From Paraburkholderia atlantica (GTDB lineage: Bacteria; Pseudomonadota; Gammaproteobacteria; Burkholderiales; Burkholderiaceae), in assembly GCF_009362785.1 (NCBI RefSeq), contig NZ_WHNQ01000035.1, forward strand, positions 1 to 64,000: 64,000 bases of DNA, read 5' to 3'. Under the pieces are notes generated by a model. That model saw only the letters and a program-made list of their open reading frames with translations, searched no databases and was not told where the DNA came from. The translations under genes and the position numbers were made by a program. The stretch's first letter is position 1, and each line of letters starts with the position of its first letter. Shown one piece after another: positions 41,609-50,400 of this stretch.

Positions 41609-42691
41609 TCAAGGCGCGAACGACAAGAACAGATAAGCCGCGAATAGCGATAGATGCACGGCGCCTTGCAGAATCGTCGTGCGTCCGGTGCTCAGGGTCA
41701 GCGTGGCGACCACCAGCGTGAGCGCGAGCAGCACCATGTCCTTGCCGTTGATGCCGAGCACGATGGGCTGACCGATATAAAGGAACACGCCGGCGACGGT
41801 GGGAATGGTCAGGCCGATACTCGCCAGCGCCGAGCCGAGCGCGAGGTTCAGGCTGGTCTGCAGACGATCGGCGCGCGCCGCGCGCAGTGCCGCGAGTCCT
41901 TCCGGCAACAGCACTAGCGACGCAATCACGATCCCGACCACCGCCGGCGGCGCGCCCGCGCCCAGCACCGCGGATTCGACCACTGGCGACAGCACTTTCG
42001 CGAGCAGCACGACCGCGACCAGACTGACCAGCAGCAGCACGCCGCTAATGGCCGCGAGGCGCGCGCCCGGCGGCTCGGCATGGACGTCTTCGTCGGCCAC
42101 GCCGGCGAGGAAGTAGTCGCGATGGCGCACCGTCTGCACGAACACGAACACGCAGTACAGCACCAGCGACGATACACCGGCAAACGCGAGCTGCGACGGC
42201 GACAGGACCGGCCCGGGGCTGGTCGTCGTGAAGTTCGGCATCACGAGCGTCAGCACCGACAGCGATGCGAGCACCGCCAGCGCGGCCGCCGCGCCGCGGC
42301 TCTGGAAGTCCTGTTCCAGATGGCGGATGCCACCGGCCAGCAGACATAGCCCGACGAGCCCGTTGCAGACGATCATCACGGCCGCGAATACCGTATCGCG
42401 CGCGAGGCCGGCTTTCTCGGGACCGGACGTCAGCATCACCGAGACGATCAGCGCCACTTCGATCACCGTGACGGCGACCGCGAGCACCAGCGTGCCAAAC
42501 GGCTCGCCGACACGATGCGCGACCACTTCGGCATGATGGACGGCGGCAAACACGGCCGCGCACAGCGACACGCCGACCAGCGCGAGCAGCAGCGCGTTGC
42601 CCGGCATCGCATAGGCGGCACCGAGCACGATCCAGCTAATGATCGGCGCGAAGAGGGTCCAACGGGGCAAGACGGTCGCGGGCGAAGTCAT
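41609..42691 (-). CDS. chaA: Ca2+/H+ (ChaA-type) cation antiporter
   Basis: This is a 360-residue membrane protein with about eleven hydrophobic segments and two CaCA alpha-repeat motifs. The first is FGTLVLAVAVTVIEVALIVS, with the acidic residue in TVIEVALI. The second is VIASLVLLPEGLAALRAAR followed by LGSALASIGLTIPTVA. The length is that of ChaA. It exchanges Ca2+ or Na+ for protons in the inner membrane. A 19-base palindrome about 40 bases upstream of the start is a possible operator. Confidence 0.88.
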   Translation of the reverse strand: MTSPATVLPRWTLFAPIISWIVLGAAYAMPGNALLLALVGVSLCAAVFAAVHHAEVVAHRVGEPFGTLVLAVAVTVIEVALIVSVMLTSGPEKAGLARDTVFAAVMIVCNGLVGLCLLAGGIRHLEQDFQSRGAAAALAVLASLSVLTLVMPNFTTTSPGPVLSPSQLAFAGVSSLVLYCVFVFVQTVRHRDYFLAGVADEDVHAEPPGARLAAISGVLLLVSLVAVVLLAKVLSPVVESAVLGAGAPPAVVGIVIASLVLLPEGLAALRAARADRLQTSLNLALGSALASIGLTIPTVAGVFLYIGQPIVLGINGKDMVLLALTLVVATLTLSTGRTTILQGAVHLSLFAAYLFLSFAP

Positions 42692-42732
42692 GCGGCCTTC
42701 CTTTCGGTGCGTGTGGAAACTTGGAGTAATAT

Positions 42733-42751
42733 CTTAACAGGTGTTGTTAAG
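42733..42751. promoter_or_regulatory. Inverted repeat upstream of chaA
   Basis: A perfect 7-base inverted repeat, CTTAACA, GGTGT, TGTTAAG, lies 42 bases before the chaA start codon in an AT-rich segment. It is suited to binding a dimeric repressor or forming a small hairpin. The regulator is unknown. Confidence 0.45.
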
Positions 42752-42986
42752 CTATTAAATCATAAGGGGAAATTGCTGAGATAAACCGGCACTTCGCGGA
42801 GTGGTGCGCTCAAAATATTGCGGTTCTGAGGGCGGGGAAAATCGCCGCGTCGGATGGTGCGAGGGGCGCACCGGGGGCAATCGTGTCGAGCGATGGATCG
42901 GAGGGGAAATTGGCGTCGCGACGGAGCCTTCCGCCGTCGACGCCAGCTTGCTGCTTTACTGCAACTTCTTCGGCAGTTTGACCGGC

Positions 42987-43346
42987 TTACTGGCCGATTG
43001 CGCGGATCGACAGTGCGCTCTTCACCGACGTCACGCCTTCCACGCCTTGAGCGGCGTTCGTCGCGATTTCGATTTGAGCCTGCTCCGGCACCGAACCTTC
43101 CAGCGTGACGGCGCCGCTGCGTGCGCGCACGGTGATGTTGCCGACGGTCAGGCCCTTCGTACGTGCGAGCTTCGCGCGGACCTTCTTCTGCAGAGCGCGA
43201 TTGGCCTGTTTAACCTCCTTGGTGGTCGGTGCCGCTGCCGCCGGCGCTGCGGTCGCGGCCGCATCGCTGCTTTGCGCGTACGCGTTGAGGGAAGCGAGAA
43301 CGACCAGCGCGCCGCTGATCACCTTGATTGCCGAGAATGCTTTCAT
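42987..43346 (-). CDS. Exported BON-domain protein
   Basis: This is a 119-residue protein. A signal peptide ends ...SLNAYA-Q, an Ala/Pro-rich linker follows, then a single BON domain at about residues 50-117 (LQKKVRAKLARTKGLTVGNITVRARSGAVTLEGSVPEQAQ, in parts). BON domains bind phospholipid surfaces and occur in osmotically induced periplasmic proteins such as OsmY. It is transcribed alone. Confidence 0.85.
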   Translation of the reverse strand: MKAFSAIKVISGALVVLASLNAYAQSSDAAATAAPAAAAPTTKEVKQANRALQKKVRAKLARTKGLTVGNITVRARSGAVTLEGSVPEQAQIEIATNAAQGVEGVTSVKSALSIRAIGQ

Positions 43347-43672
43347 TCAACCATCTCCTGTTGTCGTAGAACGTCGATCCCCCGGATGGGGTCGATTTTT
43401 TTTACATCAGCGGGTACAGCGGGATTCAATGCGAATGAAACAGGTACAGCAGCCATGCGAACACTTTCAGCCGATACGCATGTTTTCCGCGCGCCGCGAA
43501 GCGCGCGCAAAACATGCAAACGGCCGTGTGACCGGCCGGAAGCACACGATACAGCAATTGGTGCCATGTTGACCTGCTGACGCAGAAAATGAGGCGTCGG
43601 TACAACGAATTTGCCGATCGCAACCGGTCGATGACGTGGGATTTCAGCACCGGCTTAAAGGACATCCAGCGC
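43347..43672. other. 326-base gap between the BON gene and the DNA glycosylase
   Basis: This divergent gap holds a GC hairpin (GATCCCC, CGGAT, GGGGTC) followed by a run of T at 43376-43403. It looks like a terminator on the plus strand, but no plus-strand gene ends there; it may affect the BON gene leader instead. The downstream part is in frame with the glycosylase but is probably leader. Confidence 0.35.
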
Positions 43673-44302
43673 ATGCGAAACGAAGCTCTTCCGATCCGGC
43701 CGTTACGCCGCAACGATCTGCCGCTCGACACCGTCGAGCTCGCGCGCTTCATGGTCGGCAAATATCTCGTTCACGATCTGCCCGAAGGACGCCTGAGCGG
43801 ACGCATCGTCGAGACCGAGGCCTATCCGCTCGGCGATTCGACGAGCCATGCGTTTATCGGACGTCGTCCGTACAACGGGTCGATGTTCCTCGCGCGCGGT
43901 CACGCTTATGTGCGGCTGACCTACGGCGTCTCGTACATGTTGAACATGTCGTCCGAAGCGGAGGGGGTCGGCGCCGGCATCCTGCTGCGCGCGATCGAAC
44001 CGCTCGAAGGACTCGCGCTGATGGAAGCGCGCCGTCCCGGCGTGCCGCTGCGCGATCTCGCCCGCGGACCCGGCCGGCTGACGGTGGCGTTCGGCATCGG
44101 CCAGGCGTTCGACGGCCACGATCTGTGTGCCGGGCGGGGGCTATGGATCGGCGTGATCGAGACCGGCGACGCACCGATCGGCGTGACGACGCGCATTGGC
44201 CTGTCGCGCGAGATGCACCGGCCGCTGCGATTTTTCGAGCCGGGCAGCGCGTTCGTCAGCGGCCCGCGCAAGCTACTGACGATTCCGCATTCGGGCGCAT
44301 GA
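43673..44302 (+). CDS. 3-methyladenine DNA glycosylase, AAG/MPG type
   Basis: This is a 209-residue enzyme of the mammalian-type alkyladenine glycosylase family. Visible are ELARFMVGKYLVHD, the catalytic glutamate in GRIVETEAYPLGDSTSHAF, RRPYNGSMFLARGHAYVRLTYG, GAGILLRAIEP, and ARGPGRLTVAFGI. It removes alkylated or deaminated purines from DNA. The frame is open 28 codons upstream; the ATG at MRNEALPIRP gives normal length, without a strong ribosome site. Confidence 0.9.
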   Translation: MRNEALPIRPLRRNDLPLDTVELARFMVGKYLVHDLPEGRLSGRIVETEAYPLGDSTSHAFIGRRPYNGSMFLARGHAYVRLTYGVSYMLNMSSEAEGVGAGILLRAIEPLEGLALMEARRPGVPLRDLARGPGRLTVAFGIGQAFDGHDLCAGRGLWIGVIETGDAPIGVTTRIGLSREMHRPLRFFEPGSAFVSGPRKLLTIPHSGA

Positions 44303-44520
44303 CATTCCGGCCGCGCCGGGACGTTCCGGACAATTGTTGCCCGGAACATCGTGCGGGGCGAATCGACCCCACGATATCCCATGGCATTGTTGCGAACGGA
44401 ACAATTTTATATCTCGCAATTAAGGGTTTTCCCTTGTTCATGTGGTGACTAGACTGAACTTATTCGCTGCACACCACGGTGTCGGCGATGCAGATAAAAC
44501 CACATTGGAGGGAAGTCATC

Positions 44521-44868
44521 ATGAAATCGCTTATCAAGGCAGTTGCCATTGCAGCCGTTGTCGCCGCGCCGATCGTCTCGTTCGCGCAATCGAGCCAGCA
44601 GCCGATCACCCGCGCCCAGGTTCGCAGCGAACTGATCCAGTTGGAGCGCGCGGGCTACAACCCGTCGACCTCGAACGACGCGGAATATCCGGCAGACGTC
44701 CAGGCCGCGGAACAGCGCGTGCAAGCGCAGAATCCGGCCGTCGCGCAAACCCAGCCGGCCGCTAATACCAGCGGTTACGGCGCGCCGATGAGCGGAGCGA
44801 CGCAAGCGGGTCGCCCGACGCAGCCGCAGCCGACGAGCGGCCCGAAGAGCGTGTATTTCGGTAACTGA
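44521..44868 (+). CDS. Exported DUF4148 protein
   Basis: This is a 115-residue secreted protein. The signal peptide is MKSLIKAVAIAAVVAAPIVSFA-Q. The DUF4148 motif TRAQVRSELIQLERAGYNPS leads into a polar Gln/Pro/Ala-rich tail. GGAGGGAAG precedes the ATG. The family is abundant in Burkholderia and of unknown function. A second family-like protein occurs near the ECF sigma cluster. A terminator lies about 180 bases downstream. Confidence 0.85.
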   Translation: MKSLIKAVAIAAVVAAPIVSFAQSSQQPITRAQVRSELIQLERAGYNPSTSNDAEYPADVQAAEQRVQAQNPAVAQTQPAANTSGYGAPMSGATQAGRPTQPQPTSGPKSVYFGN

Positions 44869-45050
44869 TTTCGCAAACGGGCAAGCACGCACGCAGAGCT
44901 ACGCTGTGCGCCGCTTTCGCGGGCGCACAGCGCTTCACACCAGGTACTGTTTCAATCGAGCGCGCCGCACCCATGCGCCCGTGCGCGCGTCATCCGTGCG
45001 CGCGTTGCGTTCCTCTTTCCGAAGGAACCTCCGCTGCCGCAAGGTAGCTT

Positions 45051-45082
45051 GGCCCAAGCTTTTCGAGGTTTGGGCCTTTTTT
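45051..45082 (+). terminator. Rho-independent terminator
   Basis: The stem GGCCCAA pairs with TTGGGCC across a 12-base loop and is followed by six T. It lies between the DUF4148 gene and the convergent CBS gene and suits the plus-strand transcript. Confidence 0.75.
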
Positions 45083-45141
45083 GCTTCAGGTCCCGCGCGG
45101 ATGATCGATGCGCGTTCGCCCAGCGAAAGCCGTGCTGCCTG

Positions 45142-45585
45142 TCAGAGCCGTTCGCCGTGAATATAGAACTCGAGTTGCTGGATCGTGAACTGCTGCTCCG
45201 CGATGATGTCCTTCACGAGGTCCCCAATCGACACCATGCCGATCAGCCGCCCGTTCTCGATGACCGGCAGGTGACGCATACGCCGCTCGGTCATCAGCGC
45301 CATGCAGTCTTCGGTCGTCTGGTCCGGACGAACGAAGCGCACCGCCTTGCTCATGATGTCGCGCACCGGTGTCGCCTTCGACGAGCGGTCCATCAGCACT
45401 ATCTTGCGTGCGTAGTCGCGCTCCGTGACGATGCCGGCGATGCTGTCGCCGTCCGTCACCACCAGCGCGCCGATGCCTTTCTCGGCCATCAACCGGATTG
45501 CCTCGTAGACGGAATCGTCGGCGCCGATCGTGTAGACCTCGGAGGGGTTCGGTTTCGTTTTAAGAAGCTGTGCAACGCTTGTCAT
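45142..45585 (-). CDS. CBS-domain pair protein
   Basis: This is a 147-residue cytosolic protein made almost entirely of two CBS domains. The first is VYTIGADDSVYEAIRLMAEKGIGALVVTDGDSIAGIVTERDYAR and the second ends RRMRHLPVIENGRLIGMVSIGDLVK, so it forms one Bateman module. Such proteins bind AMP, ATP or S-adenosylmethionine and regulate other enzymes or transporters. The start at MTSVAQLL follows GGAGCG; a long upstream extension in the same frame is rejected as low-complexity arginine-rich translation. Confidence 0.9.
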   Translation of the reverse strand: MTSVAQLLKTKPNPSEVYTIGADDSVYEAIRLMAEKGIGALVVTDGDSIAGIVTERDYARKIVLMDRSSKATPVRDIMSKAVRFVRPDQTTEDCMALMTERRMRHLPVIENGRLIGMVSIGDLVKDIIAEQQFTIQQLEFYIHGERL

Positions 45586-45897
45586 GGAGCGCTCCGTTTC
45601 GCAATGCAGCACGCCGAAGTGGCGCGCTGTCGTGAGGGACAGGCGATTCCAGTATAGGCGCGACGTGCGCCCGCGGTACACCAGGAATATCTGGGGCGCG
45701 CCGGACGACGCGCGCTGAATCCGCGCGGTTCGCGCGGGCTTGTCTTCTGTCGCGTGTGGCGGGTCTTGTGTCGCGCGGGTGCTTCGAGGCGGTGGTCGCG
45801 GCGCAGCTTCCAGCGGCTGCGAAGGGGCATCCACGTGCTGCGTGCGGATTAGCGGTAAACTCGCAGTCCAACCCTTATCCCCGGCTCGACCGGGTTC
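45586..45897. other. 312-base divergent gap between CBS gene and ribA
   Basis: The gap is GC-rich. No gene, FMN riboswitch motif or consensus promoter could be identified. Confidence 0.4.
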
Positions 45898-46572
45898 ATG
45901 CCAGCACTATTGTTCAACGCCATGCTCACGTCTCAGGATTCATCGCCCGCAGCGGACGGCGCCGTCACCAGCGAATGCGTCGTGCTCGACGCCACCGCCA
46001 CGCTGCCCACGCGCTACGGCACGTTCACTTCCTATGTGTTTCGCGTGGTCGACAGCGGCGCCGAACATCTCGCGCTCGTGATGGGCGATGTCGCCAACCA
46101 GTCGTCCGTGCTGACGCGCCTGCATTCGGAATGTCTGACGGGCGACGTGCTCGGCTCCTATCGCTGCGACTGCGGCGAGCAGCTCGATCTCGCGCTGCGC
46201 TATATCGCGGCTGAGGGTTGCGGCGTGCTGTTGTATCTGCGCGGCCACGAAGGACGCGGCATCGGCCTGTCGAACAAGATCCGCGCGTATGCGCTGCAGG
46301 AGCAGGGGCGCGATACCGTCGAGGCCAACCTCGATCTCGGCCTGCCCGACGATTCACGCGAATACGATTCGGCCGCGGGCATCCTGCGTACGCTGAAGGT
46401 CACGTCGGTGCGGCTGATGAGCAACAATCCCGAGAAGTTCGACACGTTGTCGAAGCACGGCATTCCGGTGTGCGAGCGTGTCGCGCTCGCGATTCCGATG
46501 CGCGAGGAAAACGAGCGCTATATCCGCACCAAGCAGCTGAAGTTCGGGCATTACTTCGACGAGAACGAGTAA
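45898..46572 (+). CDS. ribA: GTP cyclohydrolase II
   Basis: This is a 224-residue single-domain GTP cyclohydrolase II, the first step of riboflavin synthesis. Zinc ligands are in SECLTGDVLGSYRCDCGEQL; the catalytic segment is YLRGHEGRGIGLSNKIRAYAL; LGLPDDSREYDSAAGIL and RLMSNNPEKFDTLS complete the signature. No ribosome binding site is obvious, and MLTSQDSS eight codons in is an equally possible start. It lacks a fused DHBP synthase, so that activity is elsewhere. It may supply extra flavin or a specialised pathway. Confidence 0.92.
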   Translation: MPALLFNAMLTSQDSSPAADGAVTSECVVLDATATLPTRYGTFTSYVFRVVDSGAEHLALVMGDVANQSSVLTRLHSECLTGDVLGSYRCDCGEQLDLALRYIAAEGCGVLLYLRGHEGRGIGLSNKIRAYALQEQGRDTVEANLDLGLPDDSREYDSAAGILRTLKVTSVRLMSNNPEKFDTLSKHGIPVCERVALAIPMREENERYIRTKQLKFGHYFDENE

Positions 46573-46589
46573 GCCGGAACGCCAGCAGC

Positions 46590-46769
46590 CTAGAACACGC
46601 CGAAATCGTCGTTGCTGTCGGGAATCGCGGCGAGCAGGTTCGCGAGCGCGTGGCAGCCGATCAGGCTGGAAAGCTTCATCGCTGCGCGCAGCCAGCACTC
46701 GGCGCGTGAGCTTGGGCTCACCGCTGCTCGCGCCACGCCGTCGGTTTGCCGAATGTCCACGTGGCTCAT
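46590..46769 (-). CDS. Small ORF translationally coupled to the NmrA-like gene
   Basis: A 59-codon frame begins MSHVDIRQTDGVARAAVSPS and ends IPDSNDDFGVF. Its ATG overlaps the stop of the NmrA-like gene as ATGA, the usual sign of translational coupling. The C-terminal half (MKLSSLIGCHALANLLAAIP) could be an amphipathic helix. No family was recognised. It could equally be an unexpressed downstream frame. Confidence 0.4.
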   Translation of the reverse strand: MSHVDIRQTDGVARAAVSPSSRAECWLRAAMKLSSLIGCHALANLLAAIPDSNDDFGVF

Positions 46770-47674
46770 CGCGCCGCGGCTTCCATCCCGCCCACGCGCG
46801 ATAGCAGCGCCTCCAATACCTGTCGCAACGTCGTGGCGCCGAAGCGTCGCTCGCTGACGTTCGCCTCCACGTCGATGCGGCCAGCGTTGTGCGCGTCGTA
46901 CAGATCGACGATCAGTTGCGCGTGACGCTCGCCGAGCCCGGCGCCGCGCAGCACGGCACTCCATTCGTCGCGCGGCACCCGCTGGGCGATTACCGGCCGC
47001 CCCGACAGTTCCGCCAGGGTGCGCGCGACGTCGAGCGCGCTGACCCGCTCTTTCCCTTCGATACTGACCACCCGCGGCGTCGTGCGCGCCGGCGCTTCAT
47101 CGAGCAGCAACTGCGCGGCAAGTTTGCCGACGTCCTCGGCGGCGACGGTCGGAAACAGCTTGTCGAGCGGATCATGCAGACTCGGCAGCACACCACGGCC
47201 GAGCGCGACCGGTAGCACGCGCGCCCAGTTCTGCATGTGCTCGGCGGCGCGCAGCAAAATCAGCGAAGATGCGACGTTGCGCAGCAACTGCGTTTCGAGG
47301 TAGTGGAACAGCGTCGTGATGCCGGTGCCGTCCGGGTGTTCGGCGCCGTAGTCGGATAGCGCGAGGAGCCGCGGCGGCGTGGTCATGCGCAAGGCGTCGA
47401 CGCCCGCATCGATGATGTGTCGCATGGCGGCTGCAGGGTCGTCATGCGCCCGCGGCACTGGACACAGCCATTGCACCGCCTGTGCGCCGTCGATCGCGCG
47501 CGCGACCGACTCCGCATCGTTCAGGTCGGCGAGCGCGATCTCGCAGCCGATTGCCGCGAGCGCTTCAGTTTGTGCTGCGTCGCGCACCACCGCGCGTACT
47601 TGATGGCCCGCGCGACGCAAGGCGGTTGCGCTCGCCTGTCCCACGTGACCGCTCGCTCCGAAAATGACGAACAC
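46766..47674 (-). CDS. NmrA-like NAD(P)-binding protein
   Basis: This is a 302-residue protein of the atypical SDR/NmrA family. The Rossmann motif is VFVIFGASGHVGQASATALRRAG, followed by VRAVVRDAAQTEAL and ALADLNDAESVARAIDGAQAV. A GTG start after GGAG at seven bases is chosen because the Rossmann strand begins immediately after it. These proteins act as NADPH sensors or as quinone-type reductases. It is divergent from an AraC-family regulator, a common regulator/target pairing. Confidence 0.88.
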   Translation of the reverse strand: MFVIFGASGHVGQASATALRRAGHQVRAVVRDAAQTEALAAIGCEIALADLNDAESVARAIDGAQAVQWLCPVPRAHDDPAAAMRHIIDAGVDALRMTTPPRLLALSDYGAEHPDGTGITTLFHYLETQLLRNVASSLILLRAAEHMQNWARVLPVALGRGVLPSLHDPLDKLFPTVAAEDVGKLAAQLLLDEAPARTTPRVVSIEGKERVSALDVARTLAELSGRPVIAQRVPRDEWSAVLRGAGLGERHAQLIVDLYDAHNAGRIDVEANVSERRFGATTLRQVLEALLSRVGGMEAAAR

Positions 47675-47912
47675 GTTGTGCTCCGTTTGAGGATCGCTAT
47701 GGCGCGATGGTACGGACGGGGTGCCCGCGAGGCGCTCAGATCCGGATGACTTTGCGCAGATATGGATGATTTTTTGTGGCGCTGCCGCGCAGGCCGCGCG
47801 AATCGCGTTGGCGGTTGGCGAGCTACGAAATTCCGTCACGCCGGCGAAGCCGCCGAAAACGTCGCACAATGCAGGCTTCGCGCCGTCATTCAGGTCATTC
47901 AGGAGACAAGCG

Positions 47913-48824
47913 ATGAACGCCGTCACCCCGATTCCCGCGCCTGCGCCGCACAGCGGCTCGCGCATCGCCGTGCGCACGAGCAGGGCGCTCGGCTGGCAAG
48001 GCTTCGGTGCGGAGCTGGTCAACGTGTCGGCCGGTCTGCATCGGATGGCGGCATTCGTCCATCACCGTGTGGGCGTGCATGTCGGCGCGCCGGTGACCGC
48101 GCGCTGTCTGTGCGATGCGCGCCGCCACACGCGGATTCAGGCGCACGGCGACGTGGACGTGATCCCCGCGGGGGTCGAAGGTCAGTGGAACGATGACGCC
48201 GCCTGCACGATTTTCAGCGTCTGGTTTACCGAGGACTTTGCGCGACGGACCGTCGAGCAACTCGCATTGAAATCGGCCGATGCGCAGCTGCGTCCGCGCT
48301 TCCAGATGCGCGATCCGCGCTTTCAGCATCTCGCGTGGGCGCTGCGCGCGGAGCTCGAAGCGGACGATGCATCCGATCCGCTGTACGCCGAAAGCCTGTG
48401 CACGGCGATGCTGGTGCGTCTGATCGGCGTCGAACCGAATGTCTCGAACCGGCGGCGCACGCTCGCGCCGCGCACGGCCGCGCGCGTGATCGAGTTCATC
48501 GACGCGCATCTCGATCAGCGTCTGACGCTCGACGAGCTCGCCATGCAAGCGCAACTGAGCGTGCCGCATTTCAAGGCGCTGTTTCGCGACACGCTCGGCG
48601 TGCCCGTGCATCAGTACGTGGTACAGCGCAGGGTAGAGCGCGCGCGAACGCTGCTGCTGCAAGGACGCCTCAGCGCAAGTCAGATCGCGCTCGAAACGGG
48701 CTTTGCGCATCAGAGCCATATGGCGCACTGGATGTCGCGTTTGCTGGGTGCAACGCCGCGTGAACTGCGCGGCGCCGCGCGCGATGACGCGGCGACGCCG
48801 GGGCAGCAGAAGACACTACGTTGA
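47913..48824 (+). CDS. AraC-family transcriptional regulator
   Basis: This is a 303-residue regulator. The C-terminal 100 residues carry the AraC double helix-turn-helix (LDQRLTLDELAMQAQLSVPHFKALFRDTLG, in parts, then VERARTLLLQGRLSASQIAL and GFAHQSHMAHWMSRLLGATP). The N-terminal sensor is unassigned. AGGAG lies seven bases before the ATG. It is divergent from the NmrA-like gene, which it probably regulates. Confidence 0.9.
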   Translation: MNAVTPIPAPAPHSGSRIAVRTSRALGWQGFGAELVNVSAGLHRMAAFVHHRVGVHVGAPVTARCLCDARRHTRIQAHGDVDVIPAGVEGQWNDDAACTIFSVWFTEDFARRTVEQLALKSADAQLRPRFQMRDPRFQHLAWALRAELEADDASDPLYAESLCTAMLVRLIGVEPNVSNRRRTLAPRTAARVIEFIDAHLDQRLTLDELAMQAQLSVPHFKALFRDTLGVPVHQYVVQRRVERARTLLLQGRLSASQIALETGFAHQSHMAHWMSRLLGATPRELRGAARDDAATPGQQKTLR

Positions 48825-48866
48825 TGCCGTTGATGCGCGAACCGCGCGGCGCGCAACGCATCCGCT

Positions 48867-49727
48867 TCAACCAGGTACCGCGCCCGTCAACTGCGCATAG
48901 ACATCATGCGCGATCTGCAACAGCTGCTTGCGATCGATCCCGCCCGACACCGCATAGCCAAAATCGCCGTCGATCCAATAGAACACGTTGACGGGCCCCG
49001 CCTGATACAGCTTGAACGCCGTCGTATTCGCGTTCTCGCGACGATGCGAGATGCACAGCGTGACGCGCTCGCCGTTCGGTCCGCGATACATGAACTGCGC
49101 GGTTGGGCCATCGTCGCCGGGCAGCAGGCGCCCGCCCGACAGCATGAAACCGCTCTTCGACAGCATCGGCGGATGGACCTCGGTGCCGAGCCGGTTCGCG
49201 AGCCATTGCACGAAGTCCTGCTCGTGATCGGCGCTCATGTCGCTCGGCCGGTCGATCGCCGGCATGTAGACCACGTGCGCGACCGCCGCCCGGCGCGCGA
49301 AGCTCTCGGCGCTGTCCGCGCTGTCCGCGCTGACCGCACGATTGCCGGCTTGAGTATCGGCCCCCGTGTCGGTTCGATCGATCGCAACGGGTGGAATCAG
49401 ATCGTTCCTGTGCATGCCGATGCCCAGGCCGAGCACGAGCGCGGCCGCCATTCCCGCGAACTGCGCGGCATAACGCGGCCAGTTCGCGGCCGCCCGCGCG
49501 CGGCGCGGCGCGCCGCTCTGCAGACGCGTTGGCACGGGCTCGCTGAGCACGCGGTCGTAGCGATCGTGAAGCAGCCCATTGAGGGAAAAGTAATCGCTGA
49601 CGCGCGCGGCCAGCTCCGGGTTCTGTTCGAGCGCGCGCTCGACCTCGTCACGCCGCTCGCCGGACAGCGTGCCGTCCACGTACGCGTGCAAGTCTTCTTC
49701 GCCGATCGGCATTTGCGGCTCGCTCAT
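48867..49727 (-). CDS. Transmembrane anti-sigma factor
   Basis: This is a 286-residue protein encoded directly after the ECF sigma gene with a 4-base ATGA overlap. The N-terminal domain EEDLHAYVDGTLSGERRDEVERALEQ is the anti-sigma signature of this family and lacks the zinc-binding HxxxCxxC. One transmembrane segment at about residues 90-112 (AGMAAALVLGLGIGM) leads to a periplasmic domain of about 170 residues. It should hold the sigma factor inactive at the membrane until an envelope or oxidative signal. Confidence 0.88.
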   Translation of the reverse strand: MSEPQMPIGEEDLHAYVDGTLSGERRDEVERALEQNPELAARVSDYFSLNGLLHDRYDRVLSEPVPTRLQSGAPRRARAAANWPRYAAQFAGMAAALVLGLGIGMHRNDLIPPVAIDRTDTGADTQAGNRAVSADSADSAESFARRAAVAHVVYMPAIDRPSDMSADHEQDFVQWLANRLGTEVHPPMLSKSGFMLSGGRLLPGDDGPTAQFMYRGPNGERVTLCISHRRENANTTAFKLYQAGPVNVFYWIDGDFGYAVSGGIDRKQLLQIAHDVYAQLTGAVPG

Positions 49728-50242
49728 CGCACCACCTGTAATTTCGCACCGGGCTGGGCGCCCGCCATCAAAGCTCGCAGCCGTTCGCGTCCGCGCGACA
49801 GCCGCGACATCACCGTACCGATCGGAATGTTCAGCGCGAGCGCGACATCGGCATAGCTCATCTCCTCGAGACCGACCAGCAGCACCACCTCGCGCTGCTC
49901 GACCGGCAGCCGCTGCAGCGCGTAGTCGAGATCGCGCATTTCGAGCGAACGCGTCTGGCCCGACGGCACCGCGAGCTCGCTTTCGGCGATGCTGTCGTCG
50001 TCGACTGCGACGTGGACCGCGCGCGCCGCCGCCTTGCGCGCCTGATTCGCGAACACGTTGTGCATGATCGTGAACAGCCATGCGCGCAGATCGGTGCCCG
50101 GCTGGAACAGACGGGTGCGGCCGAGCGCGCGCTCGAGCGTGTCCTGCACGAGGTCGTCGGCGAGTTCGCGATTGTTGATCAGCGCCCGCGCATAGCGCCG
50201 CAGACGCGGCACGTGCTCGATCAGCTCGTCACGGACATCCAT
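49724..50242 (-). CDS. ECF RNA polymerase sigma factor
   Basis: This is a 172-residue sigma-70 protein of the ECF class. Region 2 is LIEHVPRLRRYARALINNRELADDLVQDTLERALG with RAWLFTIMHNVF. Region 4 is YALQRLPVEQREVVLLVGLEEMSYADVALALNIPIGTVMSRLSRGRERL (quoted in parts). Its own promoter at 50352-50378 carries GGAATA and GTGTTT, a pair that recurs at three nearby promoters, indicating autoregulation and a local regulon that includes the catalase-like peroxidase genes. Confidence 0.93.
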   Translation of the reverse strand: MDVRDELIEHVPRLRRYARALINNRELADDLVQDTLERALGRTRLFQPGTDLRAWLFTIMHNVFANQARKAAARAVHVAVDDDSIAESELAVPSGQTRSLEMRDLDYALQRLPVEQREVVLLVGLEEMSYADVALALNIPIGTVMSRLSRGRERLRALMAGAQPGAKLQVVR

Positions 50243-50351
50243 GGTCGATCCCGTTCAGGGGGCGTGGGGGTGGCATCGGCTTCACTCGCGTCGGTATCGA
50301 TACGCGCCGGGCCGGTCGCGGAGGCTTCCGTCGCACGATGCGTTCGTACTG

Positions 50352-50378
50352 CAAACACCTTTCAGCGCATTTTATTCC
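50352..50378 (-). promoter_or_regulatory. Candidate ECF promoter of the sigma factor gene
   Basis: GGAATA is followed, with the second element starting 16 bases after GGAAT, by GTGTTTG. The same two elements at the same spacing precede the catalase-like gene. It lies in the gap between the second anti-sigma gene and the sigma gene, about 110 bases before the sigma ATG. Confidence 0.65.
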
Positions 50379-50400
50379 GTGAGGGCCGCGCGCCTCGGTG

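Noticed and set aside
43376..43403. Terminator-like hairpin with T-run
   Set aside because: It would act on the plus strand where no gene ends; I mention it in the gap entry but do not call it a terminator.
45586..45897. FMN riboswitch upstream of ribA
   Set aside because: No RFN-type conserved segments are visible, and the leader is too plain.
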